Source: Planctomycetaceae bacterium UBA6172 (GTDB lineage Bacteria; Planctomycetota; Planctomycetia; Pirellulales; Pirellulaceae). From it: a stretch of DNA of 13,595 nucleotides. Of this stretch, positions 1-6,382 are shown in pieces. The stretch is taken from the NCBI GenBank assembly GCA_002422955.1, contig DITY01000208.1:1-13595 (forward strand), written 5' to 3'. The position numbers and the translations under genes were made by a program. The notes beneath the pieces are model-generated. The model worked only from the letters and a program-made list of their open reading frames with translations. It searched no databases and had not been told where the DNA came from. Each line of letters opens with the position of its first letter. Within the stretch, counting starts at the first letter, position 1.

Positions 1-168
1 GCAGACGAACGGCAGCGACTGCCTTTGTTGGTGTGGCCCGACCGAGCGGCCACCACGGCCCAATCTCCTACTTTTTCACCCACAGAATTGGCGGAAGAGC
101 CCAAAAGTAAGACCGTCGTTGACCCGGTGAAGCCTCCCTGGCGGCGAAGCCTCCCAAAGATCGATTAA
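1..168 (+). CDS. 3' end of an unidentified protein gene (partial)
   Basis: An open frame runs from the left edge without a stop for 55 codons and ends in TAA at 166-168. The start lies outside the window. The visible C-terminal tail is rich in Pro, Arg, Thr and Ala, with charged stretches such as EEPKSK and PPWRR. It looks disordered and shows no recognisable domain. A strong hairpin follows 2 bases after the stop, before the convergent gene ending at 229. That position suits a transcription end and is the main reason to believe the frame is coding. No function can be assigned. The tail could also be a chance open frame, because it is short. Confidence 0.45.
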   Translation, partial: ADERQRLPLLVWPDRAATTAQSPTFSPTELAEEPKSKTVVDPVKPPWRRSLPKID

Positions 169-170
169 TG

Positions 171-196
171 CCGCAACAGTCATAGACTCGTTGCGG
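171..196. terminator. Hairpin between convergent genes, candidate bidirectional terminator
   Basis: CCGCAAC (171-177) pairs perfectly with GTTGCGG (190-196). Inside it AGTC (178-181) pairs with GACT (185-188), leaving an ATA loop and one bulged C. It sits between the TAA at 168 of the left partial gene and the TGA at 229-231 of the minus-strand gene. There is no T-run on either side, so it is not a classical intrinsic terminator, but the position and the 11 pairs fit a shared 3' end structure. Confidence 0.5.
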
Positions 197-228
197 CTAG
201 ACGGTCATCCCAGTCACTTCAATCAGCG

Positions 229-1518
229 TCATTCCTTTATTTCAGGCTTCCATGGGAGTCGCGGGTTTTCCGGCAGACTACGCGAGATCGGAGGTCCGGA
301 CGAAGGATCGCTGCCGTCTTCGAACGGCTTTGTGAGACTGATCATCTCGGTGAAGCCGGTGGCGACGATCGGTCCGTCGGGAGAGCCCTTGCGGAGTTGA
401 ATGGTCCCTTCGATGTAAGCTCCGGCCAACCCGTAACCTTCTTGCTCAGGATGAGTCGGCTCATAGTAGAAGGTGCCCTGCGGTGTCTCGATGCGACCGT
501 ACCAAGGATACGACTGGCCTGATTTCGGCGAAGTCCACATTTTAGAGGGAATCAACTTGAACGATGGGCCGAAAGCATAGGATCGCTGGTGCGTCTCGCC
601 ATCGATAAACAGATACCGGCTTACGTTGTAATGCTGATCGCGGAAATCTTCGCCCTGATAATATTGCCGGAAGGTTAACGCGTCGCCGTTGTCAAAGCGG
701 AACCATGCCCAAAAATAGCGATATTGGTAGGTGTTACGAAAATTACCCCATTGGTGCTCAAACCAGCCCGTTGCATCGAATTCGATGGTCCGACCTCCGA
801 CCTCAACCCGTCCTTCGACGGCCATATTGGGTGCGGTGTAGTAATAGGTCAAACCGTACATTGTTTCAGGATTCTGGCGATGTTGCGGATCGATGCCGAT
901 GCTCTCCAGGCCCCAGTAGGCCAACGGGACGTAGCCAGGAGTCTGCAATTTGGCTGTCATCTCCAGCTTAAACGGACTGTTCCACTTGTCGTTTTTAGTG
1001 TTGTAACCGGAGAATTTCCAGGTCTCGCTTGGGTGGTCGTATTCGGTCGTGAAGCCATTCTTGCCATCGTCGATCGAGTACTTAAAGTGAAAGTCTTTCG
1101 CATCAGGTGCCGAACCCTCGGTCTTGAGCGGCCCAGTGATATACGGCATCGACGTGTGGAATTCGCCGGTTTCAAGATTTTGAAAGGCGAACAGCACGTT
1201 GTGCAATGGGCGAGCATCCTCCGCCATCCAACCCTGTGCAAGCGGCACCCAGAACACGGAGATGCGCTCTCCGGTTTTCACGTCTTTCCCGAGCGCTGTG
1301 ATATAGTGCCATTCGTTGTAGTCGTTCGTCTGGTAAAACTTACCTCCATGCCACGCATGGTCGCGCGGTAGGCTGTAGAGCGCCTGTCCGGTCTGAGTTT
1401 CGACGCCGGGACCAGAGAAGGGAGGTTGCGTTTCAGCGGCTTGGCGTTGAGCCAACGCAACCGTTGGCAGGCAGATGATTAAAGCAGCCATTAGCTGCGT
1501 AAGTTTTCGGTTCTGCAT
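229..1518 (-). CDS. Secreted lipocalin-like protein of the CrtC/AttH family
   Basis: The predicted protein has 429 residues. It begins with a Sec signal peptide: basic QNRK, a hydrophobic core at about 9-20, and an ALA cleavage site at 21-23. It is therefore probably exported. The body matches the two-domain lipocalin fold of carotenoid hydratase (CrtC) and AttH proteins. An N-terminal segment has W-H-Y followed by D-x-x-TGE at 70-84. A middle segment reads YYYT...VEGRVEVGG at about 225-242. The family's best signature, GWFEHQWG at 251-258, is followed by FWAWFRFDNGD at 269-279, and a final AYIEGT lies at 367-372. Members are often called hydrolases or carotenoid 1,2-hydratases, but most are uncharacterised. 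No carotenoid gene is nearby, so the substrate is unknown. The gene is divergent from the AraC regulator, which may control it. No Shine-Dalgarno sequence precedes the ATG. The start is chosen because it gives a complete signal peptide. Confidence 0.85.
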   Translation of the reverse strand: MQNRKLTQLMAALIICLPTVALAQRQAAETQPPFSGPGVETQTGQALYSLPRDHAWHGGKFYQTNDYNEWHYITALGKDVKTGERISVFWVPLAQGWMAEDARPLHNVLFAFQNLETGEFHTSMPYITGPLKTEGSAPDAKDFHFKYSIDDGKNGFTTEYDHPSETWKFSGYNTKNDKWNSPFKLEMTAKLQTPGYVPLAYWGLESIGIDPQHRQNPETMYGLTYYYTAPNMAVEGRVEVGGRTIEFDATGWFEHQWGNFRNTYQYRYFWAWFRFDNGDALTFRQYYQGEDFRDQHYNVSRYLFIDGETHQRSYAFGPSFKLIPSKMWTSPKSGQSYPWYGRIETPQGTFYYEPTHPEQEGYGLAGAYIEGTIQLRKGSPDGPIVATGFTEMISLTKPFEDGSDPSSGPPISRSLPENPRLPWKPEIKE

Positions 1519-1773
1519 TGGAGGTGAATCGCTTCATTAAAAGGTCGTTGGGGTGGCGAAGTACTGAGTCAGTTCGGCATCGCCGCCTCATCACTCCTGC
1601 CGCAGCACGGCATCGGTGCGAGAATTAATTTTTAGCTTAGGTGCCGACCGTGGAGACAAACAGTCGAAATCGTGCAATCTTGGGGTTGAAGGGCGGGTCC
1701 CGAGGCGACTTTCCGCCAAAGCACTGGCTAACTGGCTTGGTCACTTGCGGTAAACCGTGCTCCCCAATAAATT

Positions 1774-1802
1774 TTGTCAACCGGTGCCGTTGTGTTTATC
1801 AC
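1774..1802 (+). promoter_or_regulatory. Candidate sigma70-type promoter of the araC-type gene
   Basis: TTGTCA at 1774-1779 (five of six matches to TTGACA) is followed by a 17-base spacer and TATCAC at 1797-1802 (four of six matches to TATAAT). The AT-rich AATAAATTT lies just upstream. Transcription would begin near 1809, which argues against the distant GTG start at 1641 and for ATG 1911 (or 1854). Confidence 0.4.
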
Positions 1803-1898
1803 GTTTCATTGCAGTCTCTGGCAGTGTGTGCAGCGATAGACGACGGACGATGCATGGTCGCATGGCAAAATGTCCGCCTGCTGCCTGGCGAACACTCG

Positions 1899-1903
1899 AA
1901 GGG
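1899..1903 (+). promoter_or_regulatory. Ribosome binding site deciding the AraC start
   Basis: AAGGG lies 7 bases before ATG 1911. The in-frame alternatives, GTG 1641 and ATG 1854, lack a comparable site. Confidence 0.45.
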
Positions 1904-1910
1904 CCCGCAG

Positions 1911-2876
1911 ATGCAGATACAGAACCGTCAGACATTCTGGAATATCGATTCTGTGTCGGAATGTCTGTCAGCTTTCTGGAAGGTGGAGCTTGTCCAGTCC
2001 CGCCCTGGGGCCTTAAGCCTCGATTTCTGCCACGCTTCCGTGGGGGAATGTGTGGTTTACGAATGTCGGACGAATGTCGAACTCGTCGCGAGTGGGGCAA
2101 GGTCCGAACACTATGTGACGATTTCGCCGATCACCGGCCACTGCGCTGCCTCACGCTACCGCGGTCAGGAGATCAAGCCCGGACAACTGCTGCTGATGGA
2201 ACCACGCGGTGAGGTGTTTCAGCAGTTGGCCGCCGGTCATCGGCAGTTGGCCGTCTCGATTCCGATACACCTCTTCCGGAAAGTAGCTGCAGCAGAATTT
2301 ATCCCGGCAGAGCGTGTGGACGCTTTTCTAGCCTGGCGGAACATGGTTCCTAACCATCGCAAGTATCAGCGTCTGTGTAGCTATCTGTCTGGCCTTTTAA
2401 GCGGGAAAGGTCCGCTGCCTGAAAGGCCCGATGCGGACGTGTATTTGACGGAAACCATTTTGGATGTCCTGTTCGACGATGAAACTCAGGAAACTCACGT
2501 TGCAACGCACCAGAACCATCGACGAATCGTCTGGGAATCGCTCGATCTGATCCATGCTCATCCTCATCGAGCGCCATCCATTTTGGAGCTTTGCGGGACT
2601 GTCGGCGTGAGCCGGCGCGCGTTGTTTTATGCGTTCGGCGAATTACTCGGGCTGTCGCCGAAGGTCTACATCAAAAAGTTTCGGCTCGGTGAAGCTCGAC
2701 GCGTCATTATCAACAACCGGAAGGAGCGATGCATTCAGCGTGTGGCTCGAGAACTGGGGTTTATTCACGAAGGCCAATTCTCGATTGATTATTCGTCGGC
2801 GTTTGGCGAATCGCCAAGCCAAACTCGTCAGCGATTCCTTGGTCTGCATCAAGGTGTTCCTGAAGTCGCAGGCTGA
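1911..2876 (+). CDS. AraC-family transcriptional regulator
   Basis: This is a DNA-binding regulator of 321 residues, the usual size for AraC proteins with an N-terminal sensing domain. The C-terminus carries the double helix-turn-helix. The first unit is at about 223-259 (SILELCGTVGVSRRALFYAF, then SPKVYIKKFRL). The second is at about 275-309 (RVARELGFIHEGQFSIDYSSAFGESPSQTRQRF region), with the typical G-F-x-H-x-G-x-F-S-x-x-Y pattern. The N-terminal 200 residues resemble the AraC-binding-like domain, including an ISPITG...G-x-x-I-x-P-G-x-L-x-L-M-E-P segment at about 71-98. The ligand is unknown. ATG 1911 is preferred because of the AAGGG at 1899 and the promoter at 1774. An in-frame open stretch back to 1641 would add 90 residues without domain features. 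It diverges from the lipocalin-like gene, a common arrangement for regulator and target. The 3' end is intact, although an insertion sequence lies downstream. Confidence 0.85.
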   Translation: MQIQNRQTFWNIDSVSECLSAFWKVELVQSRPGALSLDFCHASVGECVVYECRTNVELVASGARSEHYVTISPITGHCAASRYRGQEIKPGQLLLMEPRGEVFQQLAAGHRQLAVSIPIHLFRKVAAAEFIPAERVDAFLAWRNMVPNHRKYQRLCSYLSGLLSGKGPLPERPDADVYLTETILDVLFDDETQETHVATHQNHRRIVWESLDLIHAHPHRAPSILELCGTVGVSRRALFYAFGELLGLSPKVYIKKFRLGEARRVIINNRKERCIQRVARELGFIHEGQFSIDYSSAFGESPSQTRQRFLGLHQGVPEVAG

Positions 2877-3251
2877 TCTGCGCACCAAGCCACGGGGAAC
2901 TCCTGCAATTCCGACGTTACTTCGCCTTCGTCCATCTCTGCAGCGTTTGCCAGCAGTTGCAACCCAAATGACCGCCGTTCTTTCATTCGGATTCGCACGA
3001 TCGGCATTGGTGGTCCGAGAATCTCTATTTCATTACCCGAGCACAGTTCATGTTCCCAGTTCCGACGCCCCGATGACGGCTGGCTTATTTGATTCCAGAG
3101 CAGCAATTCCCGGCGAACTGCGAGACTGTGATTTTTACGGGGTTTCTGGCGCATTTTAATGCTAGCGTGTCGTGACGCTGGGCGGCAGCGATTCGGTTGG
3201 CTTTTTCCGTAGGTTGGGGGACAATGGGGGCTTCCCCATGGAGGCCCTCTC
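2877..3251. other. Intergenic stretch holding the left end of the insertion sequence
   Basis: No gene is supported here. The first 240 bases (2877-3117) have no terminator or promoter that stands out. A minus-strand frame from about 3105 to 2849 has a fairly protein-like composition but no start signal and no recognisable domain. The remainder is the presumed left end and leader of the transposase element. Confidence 0.5.
3224..3239 (+). promoter_or_regulatory. Hairpin abutting the transposase ribosome binding site
   Basis: ATGGGG (3224-3229) and CCCCAT (3234-3239) form a perfect 6-pair stem with a GCTT loop. It ends directly before the GGAGG at 3240-3244 of the transposase gene. Hairpins near the translation start are known in several insertion sequences as a brake on transposase made from read-through transcripts. 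That role is inferred here. Confidence 0.45.
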
Positions 3252-4583
3252 ATGATCCACAGGCCAGCGATTCCGCGCCCACGACGAGGACTTTCCGCAG
3301 ACGCTTTGGTCGATACGCTCCGCCGAGGCTTCGAAACGGTTGCGGACGGCCGAAGGCAAGCATCTTGTGATTACTCGATGGCCGACACGCTGATGAGCGC
3401 CTACGCCATGTTCGCCACCAAGGCGCCCTCGATGCTCGCCTTCGAAGACCGTCTTCGCGAATTGCGAATTGAAAAACCTTTCCAGATTAAGAAGGTCCCT
3501 AGCGATACGCAAATGCGGGACATTCTTGACGGCATCGACATCGAACCGCTAAATGAAGCGTTTGCTGATCTATTCTGGGAACTTCAGCGAAGCGGGAAAC
3601 TCAAGAAATGGCTTTTTGATGGGCAGTATTATCTGATTGCAATCGACGGTTCGGGTTATTTCTGTTCGGACAACATCAGCTGCAAACATTGCCTGGTACG
3701 TCGCGTCAATGGAAAAGACCAGTTTTACCATCAGGTCGTCGCTGCCGTGCTCGTGCACCCGAGCACTCGGCAAGTGATTCCCATGGCCGTTGAACCGATT
3801 ATCCGTAGTGATGGCGACACCAAAAACGACTGTGAGCGAAACGCGACAAAACGCTTGCTAAAACGATTGCGGAAGCAGCATCCCAAGCTAAACATGCTAG
3901 TCGTCGAAGACGGCTTGTCGAGTAACGCCCCGCATATCGCTGATCTCAAAGAAGCCAAGATGCACTTTCTTCTTGGTGCCAAGCCGGGTGATCATGCGTA
4001 TCTTTTTGAGCAGGCGACCGAGGCGATGAGCCGAGACGCCTGCCGGACGGAATCGACCGAGGCTGCCAACTCCAAATCCAAGACCCGAACAGAAACGCAG
4101 TACGTCGAGGACCTTTCGTTAAATAAATCCAATGCGGATGTTCGAGTCAATTTTCTGCAACATTTTGAATTTGATAATCAGGACCCTGAGGTCGTCAAGC
4201 GATTCGGCTGGGTGACCGATATCGACTTAAGCAAGAAGGTTCTCGATCCGTATCAAGGAGCGGGGCGTTGCCGCTGGCGTGTGGAGAACGAGACGTTTAA
4301 TACGCTCAAGAACCAGGGTTATTGCCTGGAACACAACTACGGTCACGGCTCCGATAACCTGACGACGGTCTTGGCGTTGTTGATGTTTTTGGCGTTTGCT
4401 GTCGATCAAATTCAGGAAGCCTGCTGCGACTTGTTCGTCGCCGCGATGAAGCGTAGGGGCAGACGAGTCCGCTTGTGGGAATCGATCCGCAGCCATTTGC
4501 GGCATTTCGAATTCGCGAGTTTTGACGAGTTGTACACCGCGATTGCGGCAGGCACGCTGACGAAGCCGCCGCCGGTTCGGTGA
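3252..4583 (+). CDS. DDE transposase, IS4-type
   Basis: This protein of 443 residues has the RNase H-like DDE fold of IS4-superfamily transposases. The first catalytic Asp is in IAIDGSGY (D132) and the second in VVEDGLSSNA (D220). The Glu is in the C-terminal signature RWRVENETFNTLKNQGY (E345, by comparison with the R-x3-E of IS50 transposase). The HNYGHG motif that follows at 361-366 is typical of a subgroup of these enzymes. The N-terminus (about 40-125) is helical and probably binds the ends of the element. GGAGG at 3240-3244 lies 7 bases before ATG 3252 and fixes the start. The frame is uninterrupted and all catalytic residues are present, so the element may still be active. No passenger gene is visible. 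Its insertion separates the AraC gene from the SufR gene. The exact IS family cannot be settled from the protein alone. Confidence 0.9.
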   Translation: MIHRPAIPRPRRGLSADALVDTLRRGFETVADGRRQASCDYSMADTLMSAYAMFATKAPSMLAFEDRLRELRIEKPFQIKKVPSDTQMRDILDGIDIEPLNEAFADLFWELQRSGKLKKWLFDGQYYLIAIDGSGYFCSDNISCKHCLVRRVNGKDQFYHQVVAAVLVHPSTRQVIPMAVEPIIRSDGDTKNDCERNATKRLLKRLRKQHPKLNMLVVEDGLSSNAPHIADLKEAKMHFLLGAKPGDHAYLFEQATEAMSRDACRTESTEAANSKSKTRTETQYVEDLSLNKSNADVRVNFLQHFEFDNQDPEVVKRFGWVTDIDLSKKVLDPYQGAGRCRWRVENETFNTLKNQGYCLEHNYGHGSDNLTTVLALLMFLAFAVDQIQEACCDLFVAAMKRRGRRVRLWESIRSHLRHFEFASFDELYTAIAAGTLTKPPPVR

Positions 4584-5049
4584 AGGCCGGCAGGCAACGA
4601 TGGGACGGCGGACATAAATATAAGCATTCCGAAGCACTTCAACGGCATGCACTGGGCTTAGAGGTCTGGTCGCGGAGAGCTTTTCACTGCGAAAAATCGC
4701 AATTCTCGGCAGCCGATCGCGACACAAAGGCACCGATTTGGCATCCAATGGCCGGCAAAGCACCAGCTTCCCACCAAAATCACCACCTTCAACGCCCGCC
4801 GGCCCGCAAATGAGCGTTCACCGGGAATTGCTGAGTGCGAGGAATTGCAAACAGGCGGCTACGGTCCGCTACGATGTAAATGCCATTGCCTTTAGCCATG
4901 CCCAGCCGGAGCGGTTTTGCGGCGTTGAGCAGCGGGATTCTGTAGCGGCGTTGGGACGATATTGAGCGTGGCGGGCGGCCGCAGGACTTACCAAGAGCTG
5001 ATCGGCACGCGGCCGGAGCCGGATGAGCGAATCGGCATCTTGGGGTCAT

Positions 5050-5099
5050 CTCCCGTGGCGGGGTTCGGTTGCTGCCAGGGTCTCCTGCAGCCACGGGAG
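5050..5099. repeat. Long inverted repeat, possible structured RNA
   Basis: CTCCCGTGGC (5050-5059) and GCCACGGGAG (5090-5099) are perfectly complementary over 10 bases. The 30-base intervening loop can form a small inner stem of its own (CAGG with CCTG). No T-run follows. It could be a fragment of a non-coding RNA or a repeat-family element; it matches no riboswitch or RNA class that I recognise. Confidence 0.5.
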
Positions 5100-5130
5100 G
5101 ACGCGGATAGCGCTGCAGTGGTGCTCGATT

Positions 5131-5144
5131 CGTCCCCCGGGACG
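5131..5144. repeat. Short GC-rich hairpin
   Basis: CGTCC and GGACG pair around a CCCG loop. It lies about 30 bases beyond the longer inverted repeat and is followed by CTTTCC. It could mark a transcript end, but the pyrimidine run is too short for a firm terminator call. Confidence 0.3.
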
Positions 5145-5256
5145 CTTTCCGTCCGGCAGAGGCCCGCCGCACCAGGGCCACGGTTGTGCGCGATCCGGGG
5201 GAATTCCTGATGAAAAGCGCGACGGGAACTGGCCCGCCCCGCCATTGAATTAAAAC

Positions 5257-5287
5257 AGCGGTGGTTGTCAAAAATGCGACCGCCGCT
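5257..5287. promoter_or_regulatory. 31-base dyad over the sufR promoter, candidate operator
   Basis: The left arm AGCGGTGGTTGT (5257-5268) and the reverse complement of the right arm (5276-5287), AGCGGCGGTCGC, agree at nine of twelve positions around a CAAAAAT centre. All three mismatches are T/C. The dyad covers the -35 box and the spacer and reaches the first base of the -10 box, where a bound repressor would block RNA polymerase. SufR proteins are known autorepressors that bind dyads, so SufR is the natural candidate. Because the mismatches become G-U pairs, an RNA hairpin is an alternative reading, but it would lie upstream of the predicted transcript start. Confidence 0.5.
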
Positions 5288-5292
5288 AGAAT
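5265..5292 (+). promoter_or_regulatory. Sigma70-type promoter for sufR-sufT
   Basis: TTGTCA at 5265-5270 (five of six) is followed by a 16-base spacer and TAGAAT at 5287-5292 (five of six). AT-rich TTGAATTAAAA lies just upstream. The predicted transcript start is near 5299, leaving a leader of about 130 bases before ATG 5430. Confidence 0.6.
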
Positions 5293-5429
5293 CCAACTGA
5301 GTTCAGGGAAAACGTTTCTCTGGCCCGTGATCCGTTGCCGCTGCCCGTTTTGCACCCCGATTAGCGACTTTCGTTTCGATTCGCGGTCGGCTGACGGGTC
5401 GGCGAGGTTCCCTGAGCCGAGTATTTTGG

Positions 5430-6302
5430 ATGCCGAACGCGCCAACGACCAGCCGGTTTGTCGCATTTTCCCCAGCGGATGCGGCTGCAGGTACGATGCC
5501 GTCGGCCGATTCGATCCGATCGGTCGATTCGCAACTGCTGCGGGCGTTGGGAGACGGCAAGACCCGGGGTGTCGGCGAACTGATCGCGACGCTGGGCGTG
5601 ACGGCGACCGCGGTCCGGCAACGGCTGGAACGGTTGCTGGAGTCGGGGCTGATCGAGCGGGAGAAGGTGGTGAGCGGCCGGGGGCGACCTGCCTTCGAAT
5701 ACCGTTTGACCGAGCGTGGCCGGTGGTGTGCCGGCGCGGATCCCGCCGAGTTGGCCGAAGCGATGTGGCAGGAGATCTTGGAATTGGCGGATGAGGATGT
5801 GCGGCTGCGGATTCTCACCGGCATCGCCCGACGATTGGGCCAAGGTTTGGCGAGCGAGGCTACCGCGTCGGTGGAGCAGGCGAGCCAGGTCGCGGATGTC
5901 CCAACCCCCAACTTCCCGAGGCGGCGACATCAGCGATTGCCGGCCGGAGTCGTCGCCACGACGAACAGCGGTTTGGCCGAGCGGATGCGGATGATCGGAG
6001 ATTCGTTGGCCAAGCGGCGGATCGCAACCCGGATCTCGTTCCACCCTGGAAATCCATTGGGCCACCCCGAAAATCAATTGGGCCTACCGGTCTTGGACCT
6101 GCCCAGTTGCCCTTATCCCGCGCTGCGTGACGCGACGCATGACCGTTCGATGTGTGAACTGGAACGGCGAATGTTGAGTGAAGCGCTGGGCGGGCCCGTA
6201 CAACTTTCCAGCTGCGTGTTGGACGGAGATTCCGTTTGCCGGTTTACTCCGGAAGCGGTTGGCACTGCCGAGTCGCCGCGGCTCGGCGAGGCGAGCGGAT
6301 GA
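5430..6302 (+). CDS. sufR: SufR-like iron-sulfur winged-helix transcriptional regulator
   Basis: The predicted protein has 290 residues. A winged helix lies at about 33-95: LLRALGDG, then GVGELIATLGVTATAVRQRLERLLESGLI, then a wing SGRGRPAFEYRLTERG. This is the layout of the DeoR/ArsR-like SufR group. The C-terminus holds the Fe-S ligand region: CPYPAL (C227), MCELERRMLSEALGG (C242), SSC (C262) and GDSVCRF (C270). SufR binds a [4Fe-4S] or [2Fe-2S] cluster through such cysteines and represses Fe-S assembly genes, often including its own. The protein is longer than typical SufR (roughly 210-230 residues). The extra length is a poorly conserved linker at about 142-222, including a 7-residue tandem duplication. 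The stop overlaps a possible ATG of the next gene (ATGA at 6299-6302), indicating an operon with sufT. The start has only a weak ribosome site; ATG 5496 is an alternative. Confidence 0.75.
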   Translation: MPNAPTTSRFVAFSPADAAAGTMPSADSIRSVDSQLLRALGDGKTRGVGELIATLGVTATAVRQRLERLLESGLIEREKVVSGRGRPAFEYRLTERGRWCAGADPAELAEAMWQEILELADEDVRLRILTGIARRLGQGLASEATASVEQASQVADVPTPNFPRRRHQRLPAGVVATTNSGLAERMRMIGDSLAKRRIATRISFHPGNPLGHPENQLGLPVLDLPSCPYPALRDATHDRSMCELERRMLSEALGGPVQLSSCVLDGDSVCRFTPEAVGTAESPRLGEASG

Positions 6303-6382
6303 TTCGGCCAACACCGCCGGAGACCCGGTCAACCACCGCAACTCGATCCGTTTCACCCTCAACCACTGAAGACCCGAGCGAT

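Larger units (their letters stand above)
1519..1910. other. Divergent intergenic region between lipocalin-like gene and araC-type gene
   Basis: These 392 bases separate two divergent genes. A frame in phase with the AraC gene stays open back to a GTG at 1641. Its first 90 residues have no recognisable domain, so this is read as leader rather than coding sequence. The right half holds a candidate promoter at 1774-1802. No convincing promoter for the minus-strand gene was found; a TTTAAT-like box on the minus strand near 1535 has no matching -35. No operator repeat was recognised. Confidence 0.5.
3118..4712 (+). mobile_element. IS4-type insertion sequence, ends tentative
   Basis: The core of the element is the intact transposase gene. 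A candidate pair of terminal inverted repeats is 3118-3136 (CTGCGAGACTGTGATTTTT) and 4692-4712. The latter, read on the minus strand, is CTGCCGAGA followed by ATTGCGATTTTT. The two share 17 bases with two mismatches and two single-base gaps. An alternative pair is GTGTCGTGA at 3167-3175 with its near-complement at 4717-4725 (eight of nine). No target-site duplication could be matched for either pair, so the boundaries are uncertain even though the element itself is clear. Confidence 0.4.
4584..5429. other. Long intergenic region without a convincing gene
   Basis: The first part is the right end of the insertion sequence. From 4713 to about 5250 the sequence is GC-rich. All open frames on both strands are Arg-, Ser- and Pro-rich and lack domains. 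It contains a 10-pair hairpin (5050-5099), a short GC hairpin (5131-5144) and a 9-base direct repeat GCGGCGTTG at 4919-4927 and 4945-4953. A promoter and dyad for the downstream regulator lie at 5257-5292. A minus-strand frame across most of this region was considered and rejected, as described separately. Confidence 0.55.

Noticed and set aside
724..1371. Plus-strand frame of 215 codons opposite the lipocalin-like gene
   Set aside because: The minus-strand frame has a signal peptide and family motifs; the plus-strand frame has neither.
1641..1910. Extended N-terminus for the AraC protein from GTG 1641
   Set aside because: The extra 90 residues show no domain, a promoter-like sequence lies within them at 1774-1802, and ATG 1911 has the better ribosome site and gives the usual family length.
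2629..3159. Plus-strand frame of 176 codons running out of the AraC gene
   Set aside because: It overlaps the second helix-turn-helix of the AraC gene in another frame and continues into non-coding DNA without any domain.
4789..5466. Minus-strand frame of 225 codons in the sufR upstream region
   Set aside because: It is rich in Arg, Ser and Pro, has no domain, covers the hairpins and the sufR promoter, and its start lies inside the sufR gene. One hydrophobic stretch near the middle is not enough to support a gene.
5361..6077. Minus-strand frame of 238 codons opposite sufR
   Set aside because: It is a shadow of the SufR coding frame, which has clear winged-helix and cysteine motifs. The shadow is rich in Arg, Pro and Gln and shows no domain.
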